A stretch of 64,000 bases of DNA, taken from NCBI GenBank assembly GCA_039602395.1, contig JBCNJP010000010.1, positions 31,351,409-31,415,408 on the forward strand. The letters run 5' to 3'. The stretch comes from Deinandra increscens subsp. villosa (lineage: Eukaryota; Streptophyta; Magnoliopsida; Asterales; Asteraceae). The notes beneath the pieces were generated by a model. The model saw nothing but the letters and a program-made list of their open reading frames with translations. It was not told the origin of the DNA and searched no databases. This document shows positions 23,860-35,615 of the stretch, piece by piece. The position numbers were made by a program, and so were the translations under genes. Within the stretch, counting starts at the first letter, position 1. Each line of letters begins with the position of its first letter.

Positions 23860-24150
23860 AGCGGATCAAAACAAATTGGCGGATCAAAATACTATCAGCG
23901 GACCAGTTCCAGATCAAATTAACAAGGCGGATCAGATTTGTACTAGCGGACCAGATTCCGGATCAGATTTCGTCCGGCGGATCAAATTTCGTACGGCGGA
24001 TCAGATTTTGATACGGCGGATCAAAACTGGTACGGCGGACTAAAATTTTTAGCGGATCACACTGGTACGCTGCAACTGTCGCGGATCAGACTGATGAAGA
24101 TTGCTGGGCGGACCAAACGGCGGATCAGAGTTTCAACCGGCGGATCAGAT
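23860..24150 (-). repeat. Leader array of GCGGAYCA motifs in A
   Basis: About 14 copies of GCGGATCA or GCGGACCA (plus-strand reading) lie between the PBS and the gag ATG at irregular spacing. The same core forms perfect or near palindromes in the LTR just upstream of the TATA box. The sequence around the copies is not conserved. Confidence 0.9.
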
Positions 24151-24372
24151 GCAGAAAAACACAAAAATCGACTGATTTTCACAGATTTCGACAATTGAAG
24201 CTAGATACTGGATCAGTATGATGCGAAAACACTCCAGGAACATCCAGAAATCATTTTTATCCTCGGAATCACTCAGAAGTATGAAAAATTGATGAAAAAC
24301 GTAGAAAACCCAAACTTTCTCTCTCTAGAATTTCGAAAACTTACCAAATCACAGCAGTAGAGCAACCTGGAT

Positions 24373-24385
24373 TGCTCTGATACCA
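24373..24385 (-). other. Primer binding site of A (tRNA-iMet)
   Basis: On the minus strand TGGTATCAGAGCA begins two bases after the end of the 5' LTR. Confidence 0.95.
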
Positions 24386-24387
24386 CT

Positions 24388-24748
24388 TGTAAAACCACGA
24401 GACGATCTTACTACTGCATGATTTGGTAATTGGATAGCAACAAGATGTAAATAAAGCTTTGCTTTATTGATTCACTTAGACATTACAAGTAGAGAGAGAA
24501 ACACACTCAGTTTACACACAGTTAAGAGTTGTAGAATGACAGCACTGGTAACTAGCTCTCTCTAACACGGACTATTTATAGTCACTTAGTAACAGGCCAG
24601 CGTACCAGCTGCGGACCATCTGGTCCGCCCGGATCATCTGGTCCGGCGGTGCATCTGGTACGGCCATAAGACTAACTGACTCACACAGAAGCTCTTGACT
24701 AGATACAATACACGAGACACAACGTTAGCATAGGAATATGCTCTAACA
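24388..24748 (-). repeat. 5' LTR of A
   Basis: 361 bp, three differences from the other LTR. The TATA box CTATAAATAG is at 24572-24581 (minus). Upstream of it in the sense direction are GCGGACCATCTGGTCCGC (24611-24628), a perfect palindrome, and CCGGATCATCTGGTCCGG (24629-24646), a near palindrome. Confidence 0.97.
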
Positions 24749-24753
24749 AAGGA
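24749..24753. other. Target-site duplication of A, right copy (AAGGA)
   Basis: It matches 18238-18242. The gag frame of G resumes directly after it. Confidence 0.97.
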
Positions 24754-27700
24754 CTTCATGAATTGTAAACCTATCAATTTCAAAGGTACCGAAGGTGCTG
24801 TTGGTCTTATTCGCTGGTTCGAAAAGACTGAATCTGTTTTCCGTATCAGTAACTGCCCCGACCACTCTAAGGTCAAATTTGCTGCTTGCACATTCATTGA
24901 TGGTGCTCTCTCATGGTGGAATTCGCATGCCGAAACCGTCGGAACTGACCAAGCACACGCTATGCCTTGGGAAGAACTGAAACAACTGTTGAGAGATGAA
25001 TACTGCCCGCGGGAAGAACTTCAACGTTTAGAAGTTGAATTCTGGGGACTCACCATGAATGGGTCTGATATTGCTGGATACACCAAGAGATTCCATGAAC
25101 TGGCTCATTTATGTTCTTCAATGGTGACACCACTATATAAGAAGATCGAGCGTTACATTTGGGGTTTAGCACCCAACATTCAAGGGAATGTGTTGTCTTC
25201 CAACCCTACCACTCTGCAAGCCGTCGTTCGTTTGGCACATAGTCTGACCTATCAGGCTACGCGCCAAGGTGTTTCCTTTGCTAAGAAGGCTTCTGATCAA
25301 TCCAAACCTGTTGCTGATGTCTGTTCACCGTCTTCTTCGTCTGGAAAGAAGTTTGACCGTAAACGCAAACGCGGTCATTCTGGTAAAAAGAATTCTGAGA
25401 AGCGATCCGAGAAACAAACCGAAAAAGCCTCTGAACCAGTCAAAGCTTTTGTCGCTACCGCTTCCACTCAGGAACCAAAGAAATCTGGCTACACCGGAAA
25501 TCAACCTCTGTGCTCTAAGTGTAACCTTCATCATACGCTGGATTGCGGTAATGTCTACTGCAACAACTGTAAAGCAAAAGGTCACATTGCCAGAGACTGT
25601 CCATCCCGTACCTGTTATGGTTGTGGAGCCGTTGGACACATGAAGAACCAATGTCCAAAGAAAAATCAAGCTGTTGGAACTGCCCGTGGAAGAGCCTTTG
25701 TGATGAACGCTGGAGAAGCCCGTCAGGACCCAAATACTGTCACCGGTACGTTCATCCTTAACAATAATTATGCCTCTGTTTTGTTTGATACCGGTGCGGA
25801 AAAGAGCTTTGTGTCTACCAATTTTTGCCCATTACTTAAAGTCAATCTATGTGCCTTAGACACTAAGTACACCGTAGAACTAGCAGATGGTAGTTTAATC
25901 GAAACTGACAAGGTTTTCCGAGATTGTTCCCTACACCTTTCCGATCATCCGTTTAGCATTGACTTGCTGCCCGTCGAATTGGGAAGTTTTGATGTCGTAA
26001 TTGGCATGGACTGGTTATCGAAGAATCGCGCGGAAATCATCTGTCATCTTAAACAAGTCAGAATCCCGCTGGAGAATGGCGAAACTCTAACCATCCAAGG
26101 TGAAAAGAGTGGAACCAAGCTAGATATCATATCCTGTATGAAGACACGCCGATATCTTCGTAAGGGTTATCATTCCATTCTAGCACATGTCGTTGGTAAG
26201 GAATCCAGGGAGAAAACGCTGAAGGATGTCCCAATCGCCCGTGATTTTCCTGAAGTATTTCCTGAAGACTTGCCAGGACTGCCGCCAGCCAGACAAGTAG
26301 AATTTCAAATCGATCTTGTTCCAGGTGCTGCTCCTGTAGCCCGTTCTCCCTATCGTCTCGCACCTTCTGAAATGCAGGAATTATCCAATCAGTTGCAAGA
26401 ACTATTGGATAAAGGATTCATTCGACCCAGTTGCTCCCCTTGGGGTGCACCTGTTCTTTTCGTCAAAAAGAAGGATGGATCATTTCGCATGTGTATCGAC
26501 TATCGCGAGCTAAACAAATTGACTGTGAAGAATCGTTATCCACTACCAAGGATCGACGACCTGTTCGATCAACTTCAAGGATCAGGCTATTATTCAAAGA
26601 TTGACCTACGATCCGGATATCACCAGTTAAGAGTTCGTGAAGAAGATGTTGCCAAGACTGCTTTTAGAACCCGTTATGGTCACTATGAATTTCTAGTGAT
26701 GCCATTTGGCTTAACAAACGCACCCGCCGTATTCATGGACTTGATGAATCGTGTGTGTAAGCCATACTTAGACAAGTTTGTGATTGTGTTCATAGACGAT
26801 ATCTTGATCTACTCCCGTAGTAAAGAGGAACATGAGCAACACTTAAAACTTATCTTGGAGTTACTCAAGAATGAGAAGTTGTACGCGAAGTTCTCAAAGT
26901 GCGACTTCTGGCTTCGAGAAGTACAATTCTTGGGTCATGTTGTTAATGAGAAAGGAATTCATGTCGACCCTTCCAAGATTGAAGCAATTAAAGATTGGAG
27001 TGCACCCACTACTCCGACTGAAATTCGTCAATTCTTAGGACTCGCTGGCTATTATCGAAGATTTATCGAGAACTTTTCAAAGATAGCCCAGCCTCTGACT
27101 GCTCTCACCCAGAAAGAAAAGAAATTTTTCTGGGATTCTAAAGCCGAAACCGCCTTTCAATTGTTGAAGCAAAAGTTGTGTGACGCACCAATTTTTTCCT
27201 TGCCTGAAGGAACAAATGATTTTGTGGTATACTGTGACGCATCCCGTCAAGGCCTAGGATGTGTACTTATGCAACGAGACAAGGTCATTGCTTACGCCTC
27301 ACGACAATTGAAGATTCACGAAAGGAATTACTCGACTCACGATCTTGAGCTTGGAGCCGTTGTTTTCGCTCTGAAGATTTGGAGACATTACCTTTATGGT
27401 ACAAAGTGTACGCTATACACTGACCATAAAAGTCTTCAACACATATTTAATCAGAAAGAGTTGAACATGAGACAACGCCGTTGGATTGAATTACTAAACG
27501 ATTATGATTGTGAAATCCGTTACCACCCAGGCAAAGCTAATGTCGTTGCCGACGCATTAAGCAGAAAGGACCGAGTGAAACCTCTCCGTGTTCGTGCCCT
27601 TAAATTGACTATCCAATCCAATCTCACCTCTCTTGTCCGTGAAGCCCAAGTCGAAGCCCTCAAAGAAGAAAATATCCCTAATGAAGGCTTACGTGGAATG

Positions 27701-29077
27701 GAAAAGCAGTTAGTCAAGAAGTCTGATGAAGCTTATTATTTCATGGAAAGACTGTGGATACCAAATTTTGGTTCAGTGAAGAAATTGGTCTTAGACGAAG
27801 CTCATAAGTCTAGGTATTCAATCCATCCTAGTTCAGATAAGATGTACCATGGTTTGAAAGAATTGTATTGGTGGCCTAACATGATGGCTGATATCGCCAC
27901 CTACGTTGGTAAGTGTTTGACTTGCGCGAAGGTCAAAGCTGAATATCAAAAACCCTCTGGTTTACTCGTTCAACCCATAATTCCAGAGTGGAAATGGGAA
28001 GGAATTTCCATGGACTTCATTACCAAGTTGCCAAAGACTCGAGCCAGAAATGATGCCATCTGGGTTATTGTCGACCGTCTGACCAAATCCGGTCATTTCC
28101 TACCCATTCAGGAATCCTCCACCACTGAACAACTTGCCAAAATTTACATGAAGGAAATTGTATCTCGTCATGGAGTACCTATTTCTATCATCTCGGATCG
28201 AGATAGCCGTTTCACCGCCCGATTTTGGCAAACCCTTCAGAAAGCTTTGGGTACTCGCCTTGATATGAGTACAGCTTATCACCCCCAAACTGATGGCCAA
28301 AGTGAAAGAACTATCCAGACTCTCGAAGACATGCTTCGTGCTTGTATCATTGATTTTGGTAATAGTTGGGACGAACATCTACCACTAGCTGAGTTTTCAT
28401 ATAACAACAGCTATCATACTAGTATTCAAGCCGCCCCCTTCGAAGCTTCGTACGGAAGGAAATGTCGTTCACCACTTTATTGGACTGAAGTTGGTGACAT
28501 CCAACTCACAGGTCCCGAACTGGTACATGAAACCTCCGAGAAGATCACTCAGATTCACAATCGATTGAGAGCTGCCCGCGACCGACAGAAGAGCTACGCT
28601 GACAATCGACGCAAACCATTGAAGTTCTTCAAAGGAGATAGTGTCATGCTTAAAGTAGCACCTTGGAAAGGTGTTATTCGTTTTGGTAAACGTGGAAAGC
28701 TTAACCCTCGCTACATTGGTCCTTTTAAAATCATCGAGGAAATTGGACCAGTAGCATACCGTCTTCAGTTACCCCCCGAACTGAGTAGAGTTCATGACGT
28801 GTTTCACGTCAGTAACTTGAAAAAGTGCTTGTCTGACGAAACTGTAGTCATCCCCTTGGATGACATCGAAATTGACGATCGTTTACATTTCATCGAGACT
28901 CCTGCTGAAGTATGTGATCGTGCAATCAAACGACTGAAAAGAAGCCGTATTCCCATCGTAAAAATTCGGTGGAACTCACGCCGAGGTCCAGAATATACAT
29001 GGGAACGAGAAGATCAAATGCGTGAAAAGTATCCGCACCTATTTGCCAATGCTGACAACCCTGGTGGTCAAGACTAA
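24754..29077 (+). CDS. pol: G gag-pol polyprotein, main part (gag, protease, RT, RNase H, integrase, chromodomain-like tail)
   Basis: Open for 1439 codons from Met at 24758, and in frame with the upstream gag once A and the intron are removed. Gag core: residues about 1-150. Zinc knuckles: CNNCKAKGHIARDC near 267 and CYGCGAVGHMKNQC near 285. Aspartic protease: LFDTGAEKSF near 342. RT with FIDDILIYS near 678. RNase H with YCDASRQGLG near 824. Integrase HHCC at about 1013-1052 and a D-D-E core at about 1084, 1147 and 1183. A GPF-type motif lies near 1320. The C-terminal IRW...YTWERE segment near 1400 is chromodomain-like. All catalytic residues appear present and there is no stop. It would copy and integrate the element. 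Confidence 0.96.
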
Positions 29078-29098
29078 ATTTCGGGACGAAATTTCTCT

Positions 29099-29111
29099 AA
29101 CCGGGGGAGTA
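29099..29111 (+). other. Polypurine tract of G
   Basis: AACCGGGGGAGTA ends directly at the TG of the 3' LTR. Confidence 0.93.
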
Positions 29112-32100
29112 TGTGACAACCCGTATTTTCCAGGTATATTTTAATATATTAATTATGTGCAATTAGCTGTAAATCTATGTGCATTAGGCTAATTAGATGC
29201 CTTTACGTGCGAACGTAGACAATCTAGGTCCGACAACAATTACCCGTAATGGAAATCAAATAAAATTCCGTAACAATTCACGATGGAATTTTAATAATAA
29301 GAAATTCATAAACAATGTTTTGTGAAATCTAAATATAAAATGACTATTTTATATTTTGTAAACTTTTACGTTTTGACAAACGTATTTCAAACACGTCGCT
29401 TATTCAAACGACCATTCTAGTCCAACAATACTTTGGTTTTAATTCTAAAACTAATTCAATTTCAAACCAATTATTTCCTCCTTCAAACTATTTAATTCCG
29501 TCAAACAAATTTCTTTATACATTTAAACGAAACCCGCTCACGTCGAGCAAACATTTTAATTCAAATTTGAAGTACATCATTAGTGCACAACAACATAAAC
29601 ACCAAATCATGACAAGTGACAATTCCAATTATCCGAAAAACGTCCGTGACGAACAATATTGTTACGATCACTCGTTTCACGTCGAAAATCCATTTTTCAT
29701 TCCGGATATCGTTTTCGCCCAAAAAAAGTCTCATTGGACTCGTGATACCAAACCGGACTCAACCCGACCCGACTCGAGACCCGGTTCGCCCCAGAAGGCC
29801 CAATGGGCCTACGGCCCAATTTCTTCTTCTTTCTTTCTTTCCTCGGCCCAAACCCTTTTCGGCCCATTTCCGTTTCCTTCTCGGCCCACAGGCCCGGCCC
29901 GGCCCGTTTCCTTTTCTTTTTCTTTTGGGCCGAAGCCCAATGTCCTCCCTCTCTTTCTTTCGGACCCGAGTTCGAGCCCAACTCCTCCCTCTCTTTTTCT
30001 TTTTTTCTTTTCTCGGGCCCTTTCCTCTCTTCTTTCCATGTGATATAAACCAATCTCCTAACAAGGTATACATGTGACCAACTTAAACATTTGATTTGGT
30101 TGTGTCAACTTGATATTACACAAGCATGTGGGTTAAGTACATAACAAAACTAAGAACCATTGGTTAATGGTTATAACCACTTACACACCCAACATGATTG
30201 TCCCTTTAAACACACATGTCTCTCTTGTCCTATCCCTCATGAGCCACCCTATTCTTCTCCTTTGTCCTTCCTTGGCCGGCCTATAGGCACTCCACCACAC
30301 CCCTACATTTCAAGTTCCAACATTCAAACACAAGAGAAACTAGCATGGTTCAAGTCCCTCAACCTCTCTCTTTCTCTCTTGTTTCACGGTTCAAACACAA
30401 CCAAACCAACACTTTTTTTTCGGTTCACATATAACCGAACCAACCATCATCACCTAACCATCTTTCTTTAAACACCTAAGTCCCTCATTTCTCACTTATC
30501 ACATTCAAGAAACAAACACACACTTTTCTTTTTCTCTCATCTCTCTCTCGGCTCACCTACAAACCGCCACCACCACCACTTTTCTTCATCAATCTCCTCC
30601 CATTTCAAGTCCTAAATCTTCTAAACACTTGAGGTAAATCATCAATAACTTCTATTTCATCATCTTTCTTTCATTATTTCTTCTAATCCTCCATGAACAA
30701 CTCTTTCTAATCTTTGTTTTTCTTGTCAAAATCCATGACAAACTCTTGAACTCTCATCACCATTTCTTTCACATTCAAGATCAAGGTTGGGTTTGGAGCT
30801 AAACTTGGAAGCTAGTTCAACAACCCATTAACGTCATTACCGATCCGGAAAGCTCTAAGTGAGAAAAACTTACTTTCTTTGGTTATTTTTCTCTAAATCT
30901 ATCATTTCTTTATGTCACATGTCATGTTCATGAATAAGTCTTGATTTGGTTGTTGTATGACTTGCTAGCAACCATGAATGTTAGTATGGTTATGTGCTTG
31001 TGATGGAAACTAGTTGTGTTAAAAAGATTATTTGACAAAATATATAAATAACTTGTATTTTGTTAAAAAGAATCACTTTAAATGACCAAGGTTGGAAAAT
31101 ATAGGTTCTTGTACGTTAAATATCATTTGGAACACTTATCTTGGTGAGAAATGGACATACAAAGTGTTAAAAATCGAAATTTCATGAAAAATATAAGTTT
31201 ATGAAACTGGGCAGAGATGACACACATTCTGCGTGTCATAAATCTGCTGTCATCTGTGAACTATATGTACAAGAACACTGAACAGAGATGACACACATTT
31301 CCTGCGTGTCATAAAACTGCTGTCATGCAGAAAAATATATATATTTTTCCAAAACTCCAAACACTTGTAATTTGACTTCAAACCAAAACCAAAGTTTACT
31401 AAAGGGTGATTTTGGGTCATAAAAGTGTTCACCAAGGATTTAAGCATGAAACTTCAAGAGAATAAAAACATGGAAATTTTATGACATAAATACCACTTAT
31501 TTTTATAAAAAATTAAGTTTAAGACTTTTGACAAGTTGTGACCACTTAGGACTTGTGATGTATTATTAGGGATGCCAAAGATACTTTCTAAACATACTAA
31601 ATAATTCGAGAAGTCAAACACTTGGAAACAAAACGGTTAAAAATCTTAACTACGACGTTTCGATAAAAATTGCAATTTATTTTCAATTTGGAATTGGGTC
31701 TAGTCCAAAACATGAAACATGTTAGTTTTTCCATATGAAAATATTTTATAAAGTTCGAATGGAGAAAAACATGTTTTATCAACAAACCGGACAAAAACTG
31801 TAACTTTCGGGTACTCAAAAACGTCGGATTTTACAAGTTAAACTTCCATTAATTAATTTGGCAACTCAAAACCCTAAAATGCATTAAAACAAGTCTACTA
31901 ACAGATCCTAAGTGATGGGAAAACCTAAAACGTCATAACATCGTCATAACAGTCAAACCGGCGAAACCGGTTAACTACCGAACGAACCTACACTTAATTT
32001 TACCAAAATATAACTTCGTATATTTGTGGAAACATTTATTCATATTAAAGGAAGATTATATTTATTAATCGAAAAGTCCAAAACCTTACAAATATTTAAT

Positions 32101-33299
32101 AAATTAAATATTTACGATTTTTCCTAACGTTTAATGAAAAATAATCCATATTATTCAATATTTATTTTTCAAACGTAATCATTATTTATTTATTCAAATA
32201 AATAATAAATTCCATCAACTTCAATACTATTTATTTGAAAGTAAATAAGTCCTAAGATTTCCATCACCGTCATTGGGTAATAACCAGTCGAGACTTAACC
32301 ATGAACATTGAGTGACGTATTCACTAACTCAAGATAGCCAAACCCTAATACGTCATAACATTACTTTGTAGACGTTTGCTAGGCTAAGTTCAACCAAACA
32401 TATCTGACATCCACCTTCAAACAAGTGAGTCTTCACGGCCCCTTTTTCATTTCTGTTTTCTAACTTGGGGGAGAATTCAATGAATGCCTTTCAAACTTCA
32501 TTTTGTCTGATATTATGATGACTGTAAGACGTACTGATTACATGTTCTTTTCATTTCCCCAATCTGTGTATTCATGTTGATTCATGTTATATGCCTAAGT
32601 CCCACTATTAATTGGATTCAATTAGTTCATTCGAAACGATAGCTTGTGAATAGATCTATTTGGGTTGACGACCCTACTCTGACTTGGTCGCTCCAGTCAT
32701 GACTCCATGGTTATAGTCAAGGGGTACATTTGTTATTCTTGTCATTCGGTGTTCTTGGGGAAGAACATCAGGAGTGGGTAAGCAGTTAGTTTTGAATTCA
32801 AGGTTCATGTTTGATCTTTACAACAACAGTGTCAACAAACTAATATCAAGACAAGCCAAACATTTTCAAACATGTTTTCAAACAGTTCAGTGTCATTAAA
32901 CCTGTGAAACTCACCAACAATTTTGTTAACTCTTTTTATTCTTGAATTCTCAGGTGATTAAAGACTGCAACTCCATGTTTATCTGTTCTGATCCTGCTTG
33001 TCATATCATGGTCTGCCTGCTGTGTGTTCATGCATTTCATTTTGGAGATTTAGACGCATTACGCCTTAGGGTAGTTATGTTTATAAATCTCATGACTTGT
33101 CTTTTGGAAAACTTAACATGTAACCACTACTCTATTTCCGCTGCCACGTTTTAGATGTTTAATTTAAATGTTTGAAACTTACATTTTCAGAAGACAAATG
33201 GTTTAACTAAATGTTCATTAGACGTCATCATTCATAACCATGACCATGATGCCAAATCAGTCACATGCCCACATTCAGTCATTTTCTCGGGGTGTGACA
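29112..33299 (+). repeat. 3' LTR of G
   Basis: 4188 bp, nearly identical to 12249-16437, with the same GGCCCA block, TATA box and duplicated hairpin. A few differences are visible, such as TGTGAC instead of TGTAAC at the start. Confidence 0.97.
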
Positions 33300-33304
33300 C
33301 AATA
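33300..33304. other. Target-site duplication of G, right copy (CAATA)
   Basis: Directly follows the CA end of the 3' LTR and matches 12244-12248. Confidence 0.95.
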
Positions 33305-34235
33305 GATGCAGGACCATATTGATATGTGATAGGTGTCTGATTCACAGGTGAGACAGGCGGGTGAGCAACAAAGGCAGCTTAGCTTGACAAACGGGTTGTT
33401 GAGCAGGAACTTGAGCAGAGGAGCAGGACCCACCAGTAGTGTAGGGAAATTCCATGTCAGTCTCATTAGGAGCAATAAGAGTAGCATTTGGGGCAATTTG
33501 GGTGGTACTTTTATTGTTGACTTTTCCCATCAGTGAATTTCCATCTCTTTCAATAGCTGCAACTTCATAACTTCTTACTTTGTCAATTAGGTCCATGTAG
33601 TCAACAGTGGCCAAGTCACTACTGTCAATCAGATAGGCCACTTATGAAGCAAAGTTTTGAGGAAATGACTTCAGAATTTTGTTAGAGATAGCATGCATCT
33701 CCAGTCGGATATGATTGTTTTGCATTTCGCATATGAGTCTGCAAAACTTTGTCACATGAGTCTCAAAGGAGTCTCCAGAAATGTAAGAAAAAGTGTTAAA
33801 TCGCAGTTTGAGAGAATCCAGTCTCCTTTCTTTGCTCTCAATGTTTCCCTCATACTTCTTCTCAAGTGCTACCCAAATCTCATGAGCAGAAGTTGCTTCA
33901 GTGAAATGGAAGACAATGTCATTAGACAGTGCCATTTTGATACACCCGAAAGCATGTTTGTCCACCTTCATCTGACTATGTTTAGTGGGAGTGTAGTCCT
34001 TAACTTTCTTTATGACTCGCCGCTGACTTGCACGAGGGTTAGCACCAGCCACAGGCACCGGATCCACATAGAACACTTTAGGACCATTCTTCACCGAGGT
34101 CAACAGGTCATAATCCACATACTCAAGGTAGCACTGAAATTTCTTTTTCCAGTCATCATAGTTAGTAGCCCCGAGTAGTTTTGGAGGCCTGTTGTTCCCT
34201 TAGAACAAGTGATTTCCAGAGTTAAAGTCAGACAT
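33305..34235 (-). pseudogene. gag: S gag, N-terminal part
   Basis: The start MSDFN at 34235 lies about 740 bp after the PBS. An early TAA (near 34200) interrupts the frame about a dozen codons in; the frame then runs through a UBN2-type gag region (33642-34118) with KMALSNDIVFHFTEA and ALEKKYEGNIESKERRLDSL. There is another stop at 33642, then further gag up to the G insertion. The frame joins the 12248 side across the target duplication. This is the capsid-like half of the gag of element S. Confidence 0.85.
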
Positions 34236-34974
34236 GGTGAAACTAGTTGGGTTTCTTCACTAAATTGCTTAATGGGTCAAACGGGTCAAGATTGCTTCAA
34301 CGGATGCTAAGATCGAGGTTAATTGCTCAAAACCTACAAAACAAACATCATGAAGCTTATTTAGTTTAAATCAATCAAGCATTAATGTTAAATTTGTAAT
34401 TTTCAAATTTTCAAGACTTAGAAAATTTTCTAGCTATGTTCTTGAGCATAATCATTGGGTCAAATATAAATTTTCACGAAATTAAGTTTTTATTACACCA
34501 ATAGTTTAGGAATTTGTTCAAGAACAAATTTGTTAACTGCAACAAACTCCCAAAACCACTTAATCTAGGTGAAATCGGATCAAATAGTGACTTTTATGAA
34601 AATCTTCCAAGAACACAATTTTTGCTCTAAAATCTTCAATACTTGATGTTTTTGAGTGATTCAAGTTGCTATCATCCCTAAATCATGATTCTAAAATGCG
34701 TGAATGTTCAATTTTTACTCAAAATTAGTGGAAAAAATGACTTTAATTTTGAAAAGTCACGAACAACATGTATGCTCTGTGTTCGCATAAATTTTGGATA
34801 TCTTCAAAATTGACCTATTTATTGTGATTATTGATGAAAACTAAGCATTCCAACAGATTCATTGTAAAATTTCATTAACATAGGTCAAGGAATCATACAA
34901 ACAACCAAATTTGATGACTTGAATGAGTGATTCTTTAAGTTTTTATGGAAAAACTCAAGAACATGAAGAACAAT
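34236..34974 (-). other. Untranslated leader of S between PBS and gag
   Basis: AT-rich, with no ORF. Unlike A, B and C it contains no obvious iterated motif. Confidence 0.6.
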
Positions 34975-34987
34975 CGCTCTGATACCA
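34975..34987 (-). other. Primer binding site of S (tRNA-iMet)
   Basis: On the minus strand TGGTATCAGAGCG begins two bases after the LTR end (CCTGACA). Confidence 0.93.
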
Positions 34988-34989
34988 TT

Positions 34990-35615
34990 TGTCAGGACCG
35001 ATTTCACTTCAAGAATCCCGATCGTGAGCAAGAACAAAGAGTAGATGAGGAGAAGGGATGATGAGAATCTAGGAACAAAAACAAATATGATGATAAAGTC
35101 GAATGATTTCATATTACTAAATGATTATAATCAAGAAATCATAACAATACATCATAACTCTCATGAATCTTCCATGGTCATCTTGGGTTGAGCTCAAACC
35201 CAAGATGAGACTCTCTCTCTAGAAATGATAGCTCACATCACTCAAGATCATCAATCTTACAAATGGAGCACATCACCCCTATATATAGGAGAGCCCATGT
35301 GCTCACTAGCCACTAAGTAGCAAGACACTTATACAATGAGCTAAATACAAATAAAACAAATAACATAATTTATTAATTAAATCAAAGTTGATTTAATTAA
35401 TATGAAGCTTGACTCTCTCGAATTGATCTTTCGTTGACTTTTACGTTAACCGTTGACTCGAACAGTTGACTTTTTAAGAAAACGTCTTCGGTCCAAACTT
35501 GCAAGCCTCGATCATCACAACCCGCGTCTCTGAATCATTTCACAGTGGATTCTTGAGCCAAATTATTCAAGAATAGATATGATGGCGTCAGTCACACTTA
35601 TTTTTTGTTCCAACA
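34990..35615 (-). repeat. LTR1: 5' LTR of S, also 3' LTR of E1
   Basis: 626 bp; in the sense direction it begins TGTTGGAACAAAA and ends GGTCCTGACA. The TATA box TATATATAGG is near 35278-35288 (minus). Three TTGAC W-box cores lie in U3 near 35433-35475. A PBS adjoins its left side and a polypurine tract its right side, so two elements share it. Confidence 0.92.

Larger units (their letters stand above)
18243..24748 (-). mobile_element. Element A: gag-only LTR retrotransposon nested in G
   Basis: 6506 bp with 361-bp LTRs that differ at three positions (under 1%), a perfect 5-bp target duplication, a tRNA-iMet PBS and a polypurine tract, all on the minus strand. The internal region holds one long gag and no protease, integrase or reverse transcriptase, so it must use enzymes from another element. 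The gag type (two CCHC knuckles) is copia-like. It carries the three-unit stem-loop module also found in B and C. Confidence 0.96.
12249..33299 (+). mobile_element. Element G: Ty3/gypsy retrotransposon, complete, with element A nested in gag
   Basis: It has LTRs of 4189 and 4188 bp beginning TGTRACAACCCG and ending GGGGTGTGACA, a tRNA-iMet PBS, an ORF upstream of gag, gag-pol, and a GGGGGAG polypurine tract before the right LTR. The order protease-RT-RNase H-integrase defines Ty3/gypsy. The C-terminal chromodomain-like tail suggests a chromovirus, probably Tekay-like. The LTRs differ at only scattered positions, so insertion was recent. Without A the element would be 14.5 kb. Confidence 0.97.
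1..35615 (-). mobile_element. Element S: Ty1/copia-type retrotransposon with ORF3, 3' end beyond the window, split by element G
   Basis: The element reads right to left: 5' LTR (34990-35615), PBS, gag, protease, integrase, reverse transcriptase, RNase H, a long spacer, then ORF3, which runs off the left edge. Integrase before reverse transcriptase places it in the copia superfamily. The large two-knuckle gag and the extra ORF after pol resemble Sireviruses, though I cannot assign a clade without a tree. Without the 21-kb gypsy insertion at 12249-33299 it is at least 14.5 kb. All coding parts carry frameshifts or stops, so it is dead. Its 5' LTR also serves as the 3' LTR of the neighbouring E1 unit. 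Confidence 0.85.
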
